The translations under genes were made by a program, and so were the position numbers. The notes beneath the pieces were generated by a model. That model searched no databases, was not told the origin of the DNA, and was given only the letters and a program-made list of their open reading frames with translations. DNA of 44,920 bases, taken from assembly GCA_019694575.1 (NCBI GenBank), contig JAIBBR010000027.1, positions 1 through 44,920 on the forward strand, written 5' to 3'. The first letter of the stretch is position 1. Each line of letters opens with the position of its first letter. Shown one piece after another: positions 18,151 through 25,335 of this stretch. The stretch is from Myxococcaceae bacterium. GTDB taxonomy: Bacteria > Myxococcota > Myxococcia > Myxococcales > Myxococcaceae.

Positions 18151-19239
18151 ATGACATCTGCCCCCGCTGCTCTTGAACAGTTTGTCAGAAGTATTCCCCT
18201 GTTCTCGTTGGTCGCTCCCAACGAGATGATGGACATTTTGCGCTTGCTCCGGCCGGTGCAGCTGTCGTCAGGGCAGGTGCTGTTCAAAGAAGGCGACCCG
18301 GGCAAGGCAATGTGGGTGCTCGGCAAGGGTACTGAAGTGTCTATTTCGTCGACGGCGGGTGGGCAACGCAAGAACGTGGTGGTGGCGTACGCCAAGAGCG
18401 GCGAAGTCATTGGCGAAATGGCGCTCGTCGACGACGGCGCGCGCTCAGGCACTGCCACGGTGACCCAAGAAGGCTTGGCGCACGAAATCGACGCGATGGA
18501 ATTTCACGCCCTGCGCGACGCCTTTCAGCCCGCGGCCTTCAAGGTGCTGCGGCAAATCTGTGTCGATTTATGTAAGCGATTGCGCGCCACCAGCGAGCGC
18601 GTAGTGCCGTCGAGTCAAAACGCGCTGCCCAAGGCGCCGCTGCCCAAGTCGACCAAGGCCACCGTCGAAGTGTTAGACCTGTTCAGCCCCTTCAAACCGC
18701 TGCCCGCGGTGGTGAAGCTGGCGCTGGCGCAGAAGCTCGAGTTCATCGAAGTGCATGAAGTGACTCCGCTCTTCGGTGAAGGCGAAGACTCTGACGGCAC
18801 CTGGTTCTTGGTCGAAGGTGAAGTGTCGGTTGGCCGCAACGGCAAGACGCTCGCCAACTTGGTGCCGGGCAATTTGTTCGGTTTGGTGTCAGCCATTGAC
18901 CAGGGCAAGCGCTCGGCGAGCTGCGTCACCACCGGGCCCGCCAAGCTGCTCAAGCTGTCAGACCAAGACTTCGATTTGCTCTTCGCGTCAGGTCACCGCT
19001 TCGCTTTTCAAATTGTCGACCTGGTGGCGCGGCAGCTGGTCGGCCACTTGCGCCAGACCAACGCGATGGTGCCGGCGCTCGGCAAGCGCTCACCGCATAC
19101 ACCAGTGCCCAGCGCGCCGATGACCAGCCTGCTGGCCACGCCACCCGGCGAAATGTCCGAGAGTGACTTAGACCTCATTCCCCTCGAGCTCGAGATGGAC
19201 GTCGACGAAGCCGTCATCACTGGCGAAATCGTGGGGTGA
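18151..19239 (+). CDS. Protein with two cyclic-nucleotide-binding (CRP-type) domains and no effector domain
   Basis: 362 aa from ATG 18151 (a GTG at 18130 is in frame). The first cNMP-like domain covers about 12-135: LSSGQVLFKEGDPGKAMWVLGKG, then GEVIGEMALVDDGARSGT, which has the phosphate-binding-cassette shape with Glu and Arg. The second covers about 165-290: LFGEGEDSDGTWFLVEGEVSV, GNLFGLVSAIDQGKRSAS. It is more divergent and lacks the cassette glutamate in the usual context. No helix-turn-helix, kinase or transport domain follows; the tail is disordered and ends in acidic LDLIPLELEMDVDE. It may act as a nucleotide-sensing adaptor. It is divergent from the barrel-like envelope gene with 49 bp between starts. 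Confidence 0.88.
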   Translation: MTSAPAALEQFVRSIPLFSLVAPNEMMDILRLLRPVQLSSGQVLFKEGDPGKAMWVLGKGTEVSISSTAGGQRKNVVVAYAKSGEVIGEMALVDDGARSGTATVTQEGLAHEIDAMEFHALRDAFQPAAFKVLRQICVDLCKRLRATSERVVPSSQNALPKAPLPKSTKATVEVLDLFSPFKPLPAVVKLALAQKLEFIEVHEVTPLFGEGEDSDGTWFLVEGEVSVGRNGKTLANLVPGNLFGLVSAIDQGKRSASCVTTGPAKLLKLSDQDFDLLFASGHRFAFQIVDLVARQLVGHLRQTNAMVPALGKRSPHTPVPSAPMTSLLATPPGEMSESDLDLIPLELEMDVDEAVITGEIVG

Positions 19240-19241
19240 AA

Positions 19242-19258
19242 AGGCGATTCACTCGCCT
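19242..19258 (+). terminator. Small hairpin after the cNMP-domain gene
   Basis: AGGCGA (19242-19247) pairs with TCGCCT (19253-19258) around a 5-nt loop, directly after the stop codon. No U-run follows, so it is at best a weak or factor-assisted terminator separating this gene from the nfu gene. Confidence 0.3.
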
Positions 19259-19327
19259 GGGGCACCGCTGCGATTGATTTTTGTAAGTCAAAGCCTTACT
19301 TAATTGGCCAAGGAGCTCCCCACACTT

Positions 19328-19891
19328 ATGGCCGTCAACATTCAACTCGAGTGGACCCCTAACCCCAGCACGTTGAAGTACGTGGTCGACGCCACGTTGT
19401 TGCCGTCAGGGGCGATGAATTTCACCAACCCAGAAAGCGCGACCGAAAAGTCGCCGCTCGCCGACAAGCTCTTTCACATTAAAGGCGTGGCGGCGGTGAT
19501 GCTGGGTACCCACTTCGTCACGGTGACCAAGGGCGACGAAGGCGAATGGGACGAGCTCAATGACTCGGTGATGATGACGCTCGACCAACACCTCAGCGCC
19601 GGTGAAACCGTGGTGAAGCCCGAGGTGCTCGCAGCCCGCGCGGCTGAATTGGCACAGGGCGGCAGCGGGGTAGAGCAGAAGATTCGCGAAATTCTCGAAG
19701 CCGAAGTGCGCCCCGCCGTGGCGATGGACGGTGGAGACATCACCTTAGACCGCTTTGAAGACGGCATCGTTTACCTGCACATGAAGGGCTCTTGCTCGGG
19801 TTGCCCCTCGTCGACGGCGACGCTGAAAATGGGCATCGAGTCACGCTTGAAAGAGTCGATTCCCGAAGTGAATGAGGTCGTGGCTGTCTGA
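19328..19891 (+). CDS. Nfu-type Fe-S cluster scaffold/carrier
   Basis: 187 aa from ATG 19328. Carries assembled Fe-S clusters to client apoproteins in the cytoplasm. It has an N-terminal Nfu_N domain (QLEWTPNPSTLKYVVD, then GTHFVTVTKG at about residues 58-67) and a C-terminal NifU domain (EVRPAVAMDGGDITLD) with the cluster motif CSGC (Cys156 and Cys159). This domain order is that of eukaryotic NFU1 and its bacterial relatives, not E. coli NfuA. AAGGAG (19310-19315) lies 12 nt before the ATG. A TTG at 19304 is in frame but would sit before that Shine-Dalgarno. The downstream methyltransferase overlaps or nearly overlaps its stop. The leader contains a 5-bp dyad (GTAAG/CTTAC). Confidence 0.93.
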   Translation: MAVNIQLEWTPNPSTLKYVVDATLLPSGAMNFTNPESATEKSPLADKLFHIKGVAAVMLGTHFVTVTKGDEGEWDELNDSVMMTLDQHLSAGETVVKPEVLAARAAELAQGGSGVEQKIREILEAEVRPAVAMDGGDITLDRFEDGIVYLHMKGSCSGCPSSTATLKMGIESRLKESIPEVNEVVAV

Positions 19892-20727
19892 AAAAAGAAC
19901 GCCGCCACATTCACGCCAGCAAGGTGCGCAAAGAGCTGCTCGTCAACCAGTCGACGGGTTTGCTCAAGGCGTTGCATTTGCTCACGCCCGAAGGCCGGCT
20001 CAACGCCGACAGCCTGCGTAAGTTGAAGCAGGTGAATCACTTGGTGGGGCTGTTGCAGCCTGCGCTCGATGCGGTGGGCAGTGGTGAGAAGGCTCCGGTG
20101 GTGGTCGACGTCGGCAGCGGCAATGCATACCTGGGTTTCGTGCTCTACGAGTTGTTTTTCAAAGCCCGCGAAGACGGTGAGGTGTACTGCGTTGAGTCGC
20201 GCCCTGAATTGACACAGCGGGCCCAGTCGCGCGCCAGCCAGCTCGGGTTTGGCCGCATGCGCTTTCAGACCGCGAGCATTCGTGCCGCCCAATACCCCGA
20301 ACAGATGTCGGTGCTCACCGCGCTGCATGCGTGTGACACCGCCACCGATGACGCGTTGGCCATTGGCATTTCGCGCGGGGTGGAACACTTGGCGGTGGTG
20401 CCCTGTTGCCAGGCCGAAGTCGCTTCATTGCTCAAAGAGTCGCGCGCTGACACGGGCCCCGCGTGGGCGGCGTTGATTTCTCACCCCATGCACCGGCGTG
20501 AATTCGGCTCGCACTTGACCAACGTCATTCGTGCGTTGGTGCTCGAGGCGCATGGTTACCAAGTGACGGTGACAGAGCTCACCGGCTGGGAGCACTCGCT
20601 CAAGAACGAGCTCATTTTGGCGCGCAAGGTGGGTCGCGAAAACCGGGTGGCGCAAGAAAGACTCGATGCGCTTCTCGGCTCTACCGGTGTGCAGCCGGCG
20701 TTGGTTCGCGCTTTGAGGCCGGGTTGA
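19888..20727 (+). CDS. SAM-dependent methyltransferase of the Methyltransf_32 type, possible CTG start
   Basis: 279 aa from CTG 19888 or 267 aa from GTG 19924. The SAM motif is VVVDVGSGNAYLGF; the later HACDTATDDAL and VPCCQ segments are the signature of the PF13679-type methyltransferases (relatives of METTL25 and Trm13). Starts: the frame is closed by TGA at 19873-19875, and only CTG 19888, ATT 19909 and GTG 19924 can open it. The residues between CTG and GTG (KKERRHIHASK) look like a genuine basic N-terminus. CTG overlaps the nfu stop as CTGA, copying the junction style of this genome, with GAGG 10 nt upstream; GTG 19924 has no Shine-Dalgarno. Substrate, RNA or protein, is unknown. Confidence 0.85.
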   Translation: MKKERRHIHASKVRKELLVNQSTGLLKALHLLTPEGRLNADSLRKLKQVNHLVGLLQPALDAVGSGEKAPVVVDVGSGNAYLGFVLYELFFKAREDGEVYCVESRPELTQRAQSRASQLGFGRMRFQTASIRAAQYPEQMSVLTALHACDTATDDALAIGISRGVEHLAVVPCCQAEVASLLKESRADTGPAWAALISHPMHRREFGSHLTNVIRALVLEAHGYQVTVTELTGWEHSLKNELILARKVGRENRVAQERLDALLGSTGVQPALVRALRPG

Positions 20728-21758
20728 GCGAAACACTTTTTGCGTCATGCCCGCCTGGCGCTGAGCCGGCGTTGTCGGCTGAGCTCAAGCGTGCCGGCCA
20801 CGGGGGCCATGTCGAGCGGGGTGGCGTCGTTTTCAGTGGCCCCACAGGGCTGCACCAGTGGGCGAATGTGTGGCTGCGTTGCGCTGACCGGGTGCGGCTG
20901 CAGGTAGCGAAGGTGTCGCGGCCCGAAGCGCTGCGCGAGCTTGACTGGAAACCGTACCTCGCTGCCGACGCGGCGTTGAAATTGGAGCCCGCGGGCGATG
21001 GCACCGCCGAATTCACCCGGGCCGCGCGAAGGTTTTGGAAAACGGCTGACCAGGGTTTGCCGGTGCAGCTGCGCATGACGGGCCGCGAATGCGTGGTGAG
21101 CCTCGACAGCAGCGGAGAGCTGCTCCATTTTCGCGGTTACCGCCAAGAGCTGGGCAAGGCGCCCCTGCGCGAGACGTTGGCCTCGGCGATGTTGGAATTG
21201 TCAGGCTACCAACCCGAAGCGCCGCTCGTCGACGTGATGTGCGGCTCGGGCACCTTGCTCATCGAAGCTGCGTGGCGCGCGCTCAACAAAGCGCCCGGCC
21301 GCAAACGCACGTTCGCTTTTCAGCGCTGGCCGTCGTTCGACGCCAAGGCTTTTGAGAAGCTGCCTCGGCAACTGCCCGGCCCGGTGGTGCCGCACTTGTA
21401 CGGCAGCGACTTGAACGCCGGAGCGCTCGGCGTGGCGCGCCGCAACGGCAAACGGGCGGGCGTGCAAGAGCTCTTGGTGTTGAATCGCGTCGACGCGCGC
21501 ACGGCGTGTCCTCCTGAAGAAGGCGAGCTGGGGTTGGTGGTGGCGAACCTGCCCTACGGCATTCGCGCCGGAGAAAAGAAAGAGCTCGAGGCGCTCTACA
21601 AAGCGTTGGGCGCGAACCTGGGCAAAGTCTTCAGCGGCTGGAAGTTCGGCTTTCTGCTCCTCGACGGTGAAGAGCATTTGCAGCTGCCCATTGCCCACAC
21701 GTACCCGCTCGAGAATGGCGGCCTGCGCTGCCGGCTGGTGGTGGGTACTGTCGTCTGA
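20724..21758 (+). CDS. THUMP-type RNA guanine-N2 methyltransferase (RlmL/Trm11-like)
   Basis: 344 aa from TTG 20724, overlapping the preceding stop (TTGA). An N-terminal substrate-recognition region of about 60 residues (LFASCPPGAEPALSAEL) is followed by a THUMP-like stretch, then a UPF0020 methyltransferase domain: PLRETLASAMLELSGY, the SAM loop VDVMCGSGT (about 169-177), DLNAGALGVARRN, and the catalytic NLPYG (275-279), a variant of NPPYG. These features match enzymes making m2G in 23S rRNA or tRNA. Length is about half that of the fused E. coli RlmKL. It is co-transcribed with the preceding methyltransferase and nfu. Confidence 0.92.
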   Translation: MSETLFASCPPGAEPALSAELKRAGHGGHVERGGVVFSGPTGLHQWANVWLRCADRVRLQVAKVSRPEALRELDWKPYLAADAALKLEPAGDGTAEFTRAARRFWKTADQGLPVQLRMTGRECVVSLDSSGELLHFRGYRQELGKAPLRETLASAMLELSGYQPEAPLVDVMCGSGTLLIEAAWRALNKAPGRKRTFAFQRWPSFDAKAFEKLPRQLPGPVVPHLYGSDLNAGALGVARRNGKRAGVQELLVLNRVDARTACPPEEGELGLVVANLPYGIRAGEKKELEALYKALGANLGKVFSGWKFGFLLLDGEEHLQLPIAHTYPLENGGLRCRLVVGTVV

Positions 21759-21809
21759 AGTCGCGGTGCAGCTGGTCAGCCGCGGGCATTGGCGCTAAGG
21801 CGCCGTTTC

Positions 21810-23204
21810 ATGTCTATCGAAAGCGCGCTGTCCCGAGCCAAGAGCCAGAAGTCGAACTACCTCGAAGATTTGAAGACGCTGATTCGCATTCCCTCTGTCT
21901 CGTTCGCCGGGTTTGACCCCGCCAAAGTGCGAGAGAGCGCCGAAGCCACGGCCAGGTTGCTCAAAGCGCGCGGCTTCGAGAACGTGAAGTTGCTCGAGGT
22001 GCCGGGGGCGCACCCATATGTGTACGGCGAAATTTTAAAGGCTCCGGGCAAGCCCACACTGCTGCTCTATGCGCACCACGACGTGCAACCCGCGGGCGAC
22101 GAAGCGGCGTGGAAAAGCCCCCCCTTCGAGCCGACCGAACGCGATGGCCGCCTCTATGCGCGCGGCGCGGCAGACGACAAAGCGGGAATCGTCGTTCACA
22201 CCTCAGCCGTCGATGCGTGGCTCAAAGGCACTGGTTCACTGCCGGTCAATTTGAAAATTGTCGTCGAAGGTGAAGAAGAAATTGGCTCGGGTCACCTGAC
22301 GGAGTTTTTGAAGACGCACAAAGCGCTGCTGAAGGCCGACGGCATTATTCTGACTGACACCGGTAACTTCGAGACCGGCGTGCCTTCTATCACCACGGCG
22401 TTGCGTGGCCTGGTGAGTGTCGACGTCGAAGTGCGCGCGCTCAAACAGTCGCTGCACTCGGGCATGTGGGGAGGGCCGGTGCCCGACCCGACAATGGCGC
22501 TGTGCAAAATGCTCGCGAGCTTGGTGAATGCTGACGGCTCTATCGCGATACCCGGCATCGCCGAAAAGGTGCGCCCGCTGACCGCGCAAGAAAAGGCGAG
22601 CATTGAAGCGCTGCCCACCGATGCGAAGACGTTTCGCAAGCAAGCGGGCTTTTTGCCGGGCACCGAGCTGCTGGGCGGCGACCGCCACCCGTGGGAAAGC
22701 AACTGGCGCCAACCGTCGCTGTCGGTGAACGCGATTCAAGCCAGCTCGCGCAAAGACGCGCGCAACATCATTTGCGAGTCGGCGTGGGCGCACGTGGGTA
22801 TTCGCTTGGTGCCCGACTTGGAGCCGCTCGACGTGCAAAAGAAGCTCATCGACGCGCTGAAGCAGGCCGCGCCGTGGGGAGTGGAAGTGCACATCGAAGC
22901 GCACCAAGCGTCGGGCTGGTGGTACACCGACCCTTCTGGCCCCGCGTTTGCGGCGGCGTTCCGCGCGCTCGAAAAAGGCTACGGCACTAAGGCGGTGGCA
23001 ATTGGCTGCGGCGGTTCGATACCCTTCGTAGAGCCGTTTTCGCGTGAGCTCGGTGGCGTGCCGGCGTTGCTCATCGGTGTCGAAGACCCCTACACCAACG
23101 CACACTCTGAAAATGAGAGCCTGCACTTAAGTGACTTCGAAAAAGCCATCAACAGCGCGGTGCACTTGTACGAAGCGTTGGCCGCCACGCTCAAGCCCCG
23201 GTGA
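21810..23204 (+). CDS. M20-family metallopeptidase (dipeptidase)
   Basis: 464 aa from ATG 21810, preceded by AAGG (21797-21800). Di-zinc exopeptidase of the M20 dipeptidase/carnosinase-like group. Ligand motifs in order: [10 protein letters not shown] (His about 90, Asp about 91), [11 protein letters not shown] (bridging Asp), [10 protein letters not shown] (catalytic and ligand Glu), DTGNFETG, and HSENESLHL near the end. A central lid/dimerisation domain (about 190-300) interrupts the catalytic domain. No signal peptide, so cytoplasmic. The frame can start at TTG 21789, but the ATG has the better ribosome-binding context. It is 51 bp after the methyltransferase and may belong to the same operon. 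Peptide versus N-acyl substrate cannot be told apart. Confidence 0.93.
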   Translation: MSIESALSRAKSQKSNYLEDLKTLIRIPSVSFAGFDPAKVRESAEATARLLKARGFENVKLLEVPGAHPYVYGEILKAPGKPTLLLYAHHDVQPAGDEAAWKSPPFEPTERDGRLYARGAADDKAGIVVHTSAVDAWLKGTGSLPVNLKIVVEGEEEIGSGHLTEFLKTHKALLKADGIILTDTGNFETGVPSITTALRGLVSVDVEVRALKQSLHSGMWGGPVPDPTMALCKMLASLVNADGSIAIPGIAEKVRPLTAQEKASIEALPTDAKTFRKQAGFLPGTELLGGDRHPWESNWRQPSLSVNAIQASSRKDARNIICESAWAHVGIRLVPDLEPLDVQKKLIDALKQAAPWGVEVHIEAHQASGWWYTDPSGPAFAAAFRALEKGYGTKAVAIGCGGSIPFVEPFSRELGGVPALLIGVEDPYTNAHSENESLHLSDFEKAINSAVHLYEALAATLKPR

Positions 23205-23292
23205 TTTTTACGGTTGGCACGCGCTGATGTTCTGTTTCTTTAGGTGTGGCAAAAATGCAAGGGTTGCTGCGCTTGAAGTTTCTGTTTGAGAG

Positions 23293-23313
23293 GCGCAGGC
23301 TCCGAGCCTGTGC
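23293..23313 (+). promoter_or_regulatory. Hairpin enclosing the probable start codon of the PilZ-like gene
   Basis: In RNA, 23293-23301 pairs with 23305-23313 over nine consecutive pairs (one G-U), with a 3-nt loop. The GUG start at 23310-23312 lies inside the 3' arm, and the purine-rich AGG that could serve as ribosome-binding site is in the 5' arm. This would hide both elements until the helix opens. If translation instead begins at TTG 23286, the hairpin is within coding sequence. Confidence 0.5.
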
Positions 23314-23804
23314 TCACTCTGCGTGCTAACCACCGGCGACTTCCCCGAGCTCCGATTCGCGTTCCTGCCAAGGTGAAGTTCGGCCGTGAAACTCAAGACG
23401 CTCACGTGCTGCAAATCGGCGAAGGAGGTCTCTTTTTAGATCTGCAAGACCCGCTGGTTCCGATGACTCAGCTCGCGGTGACCTTCGACTTGCCCAAGTA
23501 CGGCTCGCACAGCTCGGTGGTCGAAGTGCGCTGGTACATTCCCAAAGGCAGTTTGCGCATCGCGTTAGACGCCGCCGGAGCGGGTTGCCGCTTTCTCACC
23601 GTCACTTCTCAGACGCGTGAAGCCATCGCCGCGTACGTGAAACAGACCAAGCAAATGTACTCACAGATTCAGTTTGCCTTGGCGTTGAGCCGCCCGCTCC
23701 CGCATGTGCAGGGGTTGATTAAAGACGCCAAGCTCGACAATTTTCGCGACGCGCAGTCGCTCAAGCAGCACGTCGATTTGGTGCTGCAACAGCTCAACGT
23801 CTGA
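23310..23804 (+). CDS. PilZ-like domain protein with degenerate c-di-GMP site
   Basis: 164 aa from GTG 23310 (an in-frame TTG at 23286 would add eight residues). The RxxxR motif is intact (RRLPR, 9-13). The second ligand motif, normally D/NxSxxG, reads QIGEGG (35-40), with Asp changed to Gln and Ser to Gly. Later segments LAVTFDLP and VEVRWY follow the PilZ barrel pattern, and the last 55 residues are helical. The overall layout resembles the myxobacterial PilZ paralogue family (TIGR02266-like). c-di-GMP binding is doubtful, so it may be a protein-interaction adaptor. Neighbours are the M20 peptidase upstream and a convergent Rsm22-like gene 9 bp downstream. Confidence 0.82.
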   Translation: MLTLRANHRRLPRAPIRVPAKVKFGRETQDAHVLQIGEGGLFLDLQDPLVPMTQLAVTFDLPKYGSHSSVVEVRWYIPKGSLRIALDAAGAGCRFLTVTSQTREAIAAYVKQTKQMYSQIQFALALSRPLPHVQGLIKDAKLDNFRDAQSLKQHVDLVLQQLNV

Positions 23805-23813
23805 TTTGAGTTT

Positions 23814-24965
23814 TTAGGGTGGGTCTAAAAGCGACTGGCCTGCGCGCGCCACGTATTCGACTCTCGATGCCTCGTTCAAGCCCAGGCCGTCGCCCTTGGC
23901 TTCAGTCTGCTCGATGCGAATCACGTCGCCGCGGCGCAGCTTGAAAAAAATGTCGTTGCCCCCGTTGGCATGCCGCTCTTGTAGCGCCAAGCCAATGCGC
24001 CCTTCGGGCCCGCAACCCATGTAGCGAAGGCGGCCTTTGCCGGGCAGCTGCTCCGAGACAATGCGAAAGACGCGACCTAAGGGCGCCTCGCTCCACGCTT
24101 CTGCTTTGGGCGCCAGAATCAGGTAGCTCATTTTGAGCGCTTCTTTGTGCAGGCCGGCCGCCGCGGCGAGCGATTCGACGAGCGGCGGCATGCGCCACTG
24201 GCGTTCGGCGTGGCACCAGTCGGTGGGTTTTTGCAGGGCCGGGCAGGCGCCCCGGTAAAAGCAGGGCGCGCGCACGGCGTAGCCGCGCTCAACCAGCACA
24301 TCGCGCACTTCGAGCAACGCGCGGGAAGTTTCTTTTAGTGCCGGGTCGATGACCAGCAGGCTGCCGCCGCGGTTGAGCGACTTCATCACCCGCTCTAAAA
24401 AATCGGCGCGTTGGGCGGTGACGCCAGAAACGTCAGGGCGCCCAAAGAGCTCATTGAGCACGTGGCCTAAAGTGATGAGATCGTAAGTGCCTTGGGGCAA
24501 GGGGCGCTCGGCGCTCCATTCGCGCGCGGCCAGTGATTCGTCGGCTTCGGTGGCCAACGCGGTCGCCAGTTTGAGGGCGGCTTTGCTGCGCTCGGCGGCG
24601 GTGACTTCGCTCGAGCCGGCATCGAGGGCGGCGAAGGCCATGGGCGCGGGGCCGCTGCCTAGGTCTAACGTGAGACGGGGCCGGCGCTTAAGCTCTGACA
24701 GCGTGGCGCGGGCTTGGGCGTAACTTACCGGCCAATAGAAGAGCAGGTAAGCGCCGAGTAATTTGGGGTCGTCCATATAGCGCTGGCCGGCCAAGGTGCG
24801 CTCGCGGGTGAGCCCCAACGAGAGCTGGCGAATGCCGGCTGACACGTCGCGAATTTCGTTGTGGGTGAGCTGACCTGGCGGGCCCGACGTGCCACGCGCG
24901 CTGCGCCACACCGAAATCAAACGGGGCACCCATTTCTCTAAGTCTTTGGCGGCGTCGTGCGACAT
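23814..24965 (-). CDS. Rsm22/METTL17-like ribosome-associated methyltransferase-fold protein with Fe-S cysteines
   Basis: 383 aa from ATG 24965. It has a class I methyltransferase fold with SAM loop LTLDLGSGPAP (about 98-108), then DLITLGHVLNEL and LVIDPALKETS, typical of the Rsm22 family of small-subunit ribosome assembly factors. Four cysteines (235, 241, 251, 318) in the order APC, GAC, DWCH and GCG match the four-cysteine 4Fe-4S arrangement known for METTL17. The C-terminal beta-rich part (RIGLALQERH, KLRRGDVIRIE) resembles the family tail. The much longer open frame to 25349 crosses an unrelated small gene and is rejected. The GTG of that small gene overlaps this start in the divergent direction. 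Confidence 0.9.
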   Translation of the reverse strand: MSHDAAKDLEKWVPRLISVWRSARGTSGPPGQLTHNEIRDVSAGIRQLSLGLTRERTLAGQRYMDDPKLLGAYLLFYWPVSYAQARATLSELKRRPRLTLDLGSGPAPMAFAALDAGSSEVTAAERSKAALKLATALATEADESLAAREWSAERPLPQGTYDLITLGHVLNELFGRPDVSGVTAQRADFLERVMKSLNRGGSLLVIDPALKETSRALLEVRDVLVERGYAVRAPCFYRGACPALQKPTDWCHAERQWRMPPLVESLAAAAGLHKEALKMSYLILAPKAEAWSEAPLGRVFRIVSEQLPGKGRLRYMGCGPEGRIGLALQERHANGGNDIFFKLRRGDVIRIEQTEAKGDGLGLNEASRVEYVARAGQSLLDPP

Positions 24966-25247
24966 CGGTCGCCGGTACCTATCGCACTCACCGGCGTTTG
25001 CACACGCCCCAGGCCCAGGTGTTTTTCCTGCAACCGATTCGAAAGGCGTTGCGCCACCCTGGGGTGGACGTCGAGCCAAGAAACGCTGCTGAAGACGGCG
25101 TCGTTTGATCACAATTGCCCAAAAGAACAAATCAAAGTGCTGGGCGAGCAAGCAGAAGGCCTTGGCGCCGCGAGCTTTCGCCTCGACGTGTGCGGTACCA
25201 CCCGCGTCTACAAGCGCGCCGGCACGATGTACTACGACGCTGAATAA
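24957..25247 (+). CDS. Small protein with paired-cysteine C-terminal domain, N-terminus uncertain
   Basis: 96 aa from GTG 24957. The last 50 residues (KTASFDHNCPKEQIKV, then LDVCGTTRVYKRAGTMYYD) fit a short domain I recognise from many myxobacterial exported proteins: ASFD-x2-CPKEQ, a middle loop, then a second Cys and an aromatic-rich end. The two Cys probably form a disulfide. The first 45 residues are Arg/Cys-rich and do not look like a good signal peptide, and the GTG overlaps the divergent Rsm22-like start. The real start may be downstream, or the gene may be a degraded copy with a frameshift in its 5' half. The 88 bp after its stop contain only a 5-bp hairpin (GCGGT/ACCGC). Confidence 0.55.
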   Translation: MRHRSPVPIALTGVCTRPRPRCFSCNRFERRCATLGWTSSQETLLKTASFDHNCPKEQIKVLGEQAEGLGAASFRLDVCGTTRVYKRAGTMYYDAE

Positions 25248-25335
25248 GCCCCGCGGTTTCACCGCAAAGAAACACGTGCGTCTCCGGCAGACCCGGGTTA
25301 CGGCTAGCCGCCATTTAAGGGGTGTGAAGCCGGGC

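Noticed and set aside
22236-23126. 296-codon open frame on the minus strand inside the M20 peptidase gene
   Set aside because: Arg/His-rich translation, no family similarity, entirely antisense to a well-supported gene; typical high-GC shadow frame.
23216-23232. TGGCACG-like string resembling a sigma-54 -24 element upstream of the PilZ-like gene
   Set aside because: The required TTGC-type -12 element is missing at the correct spacing (GATG instead).
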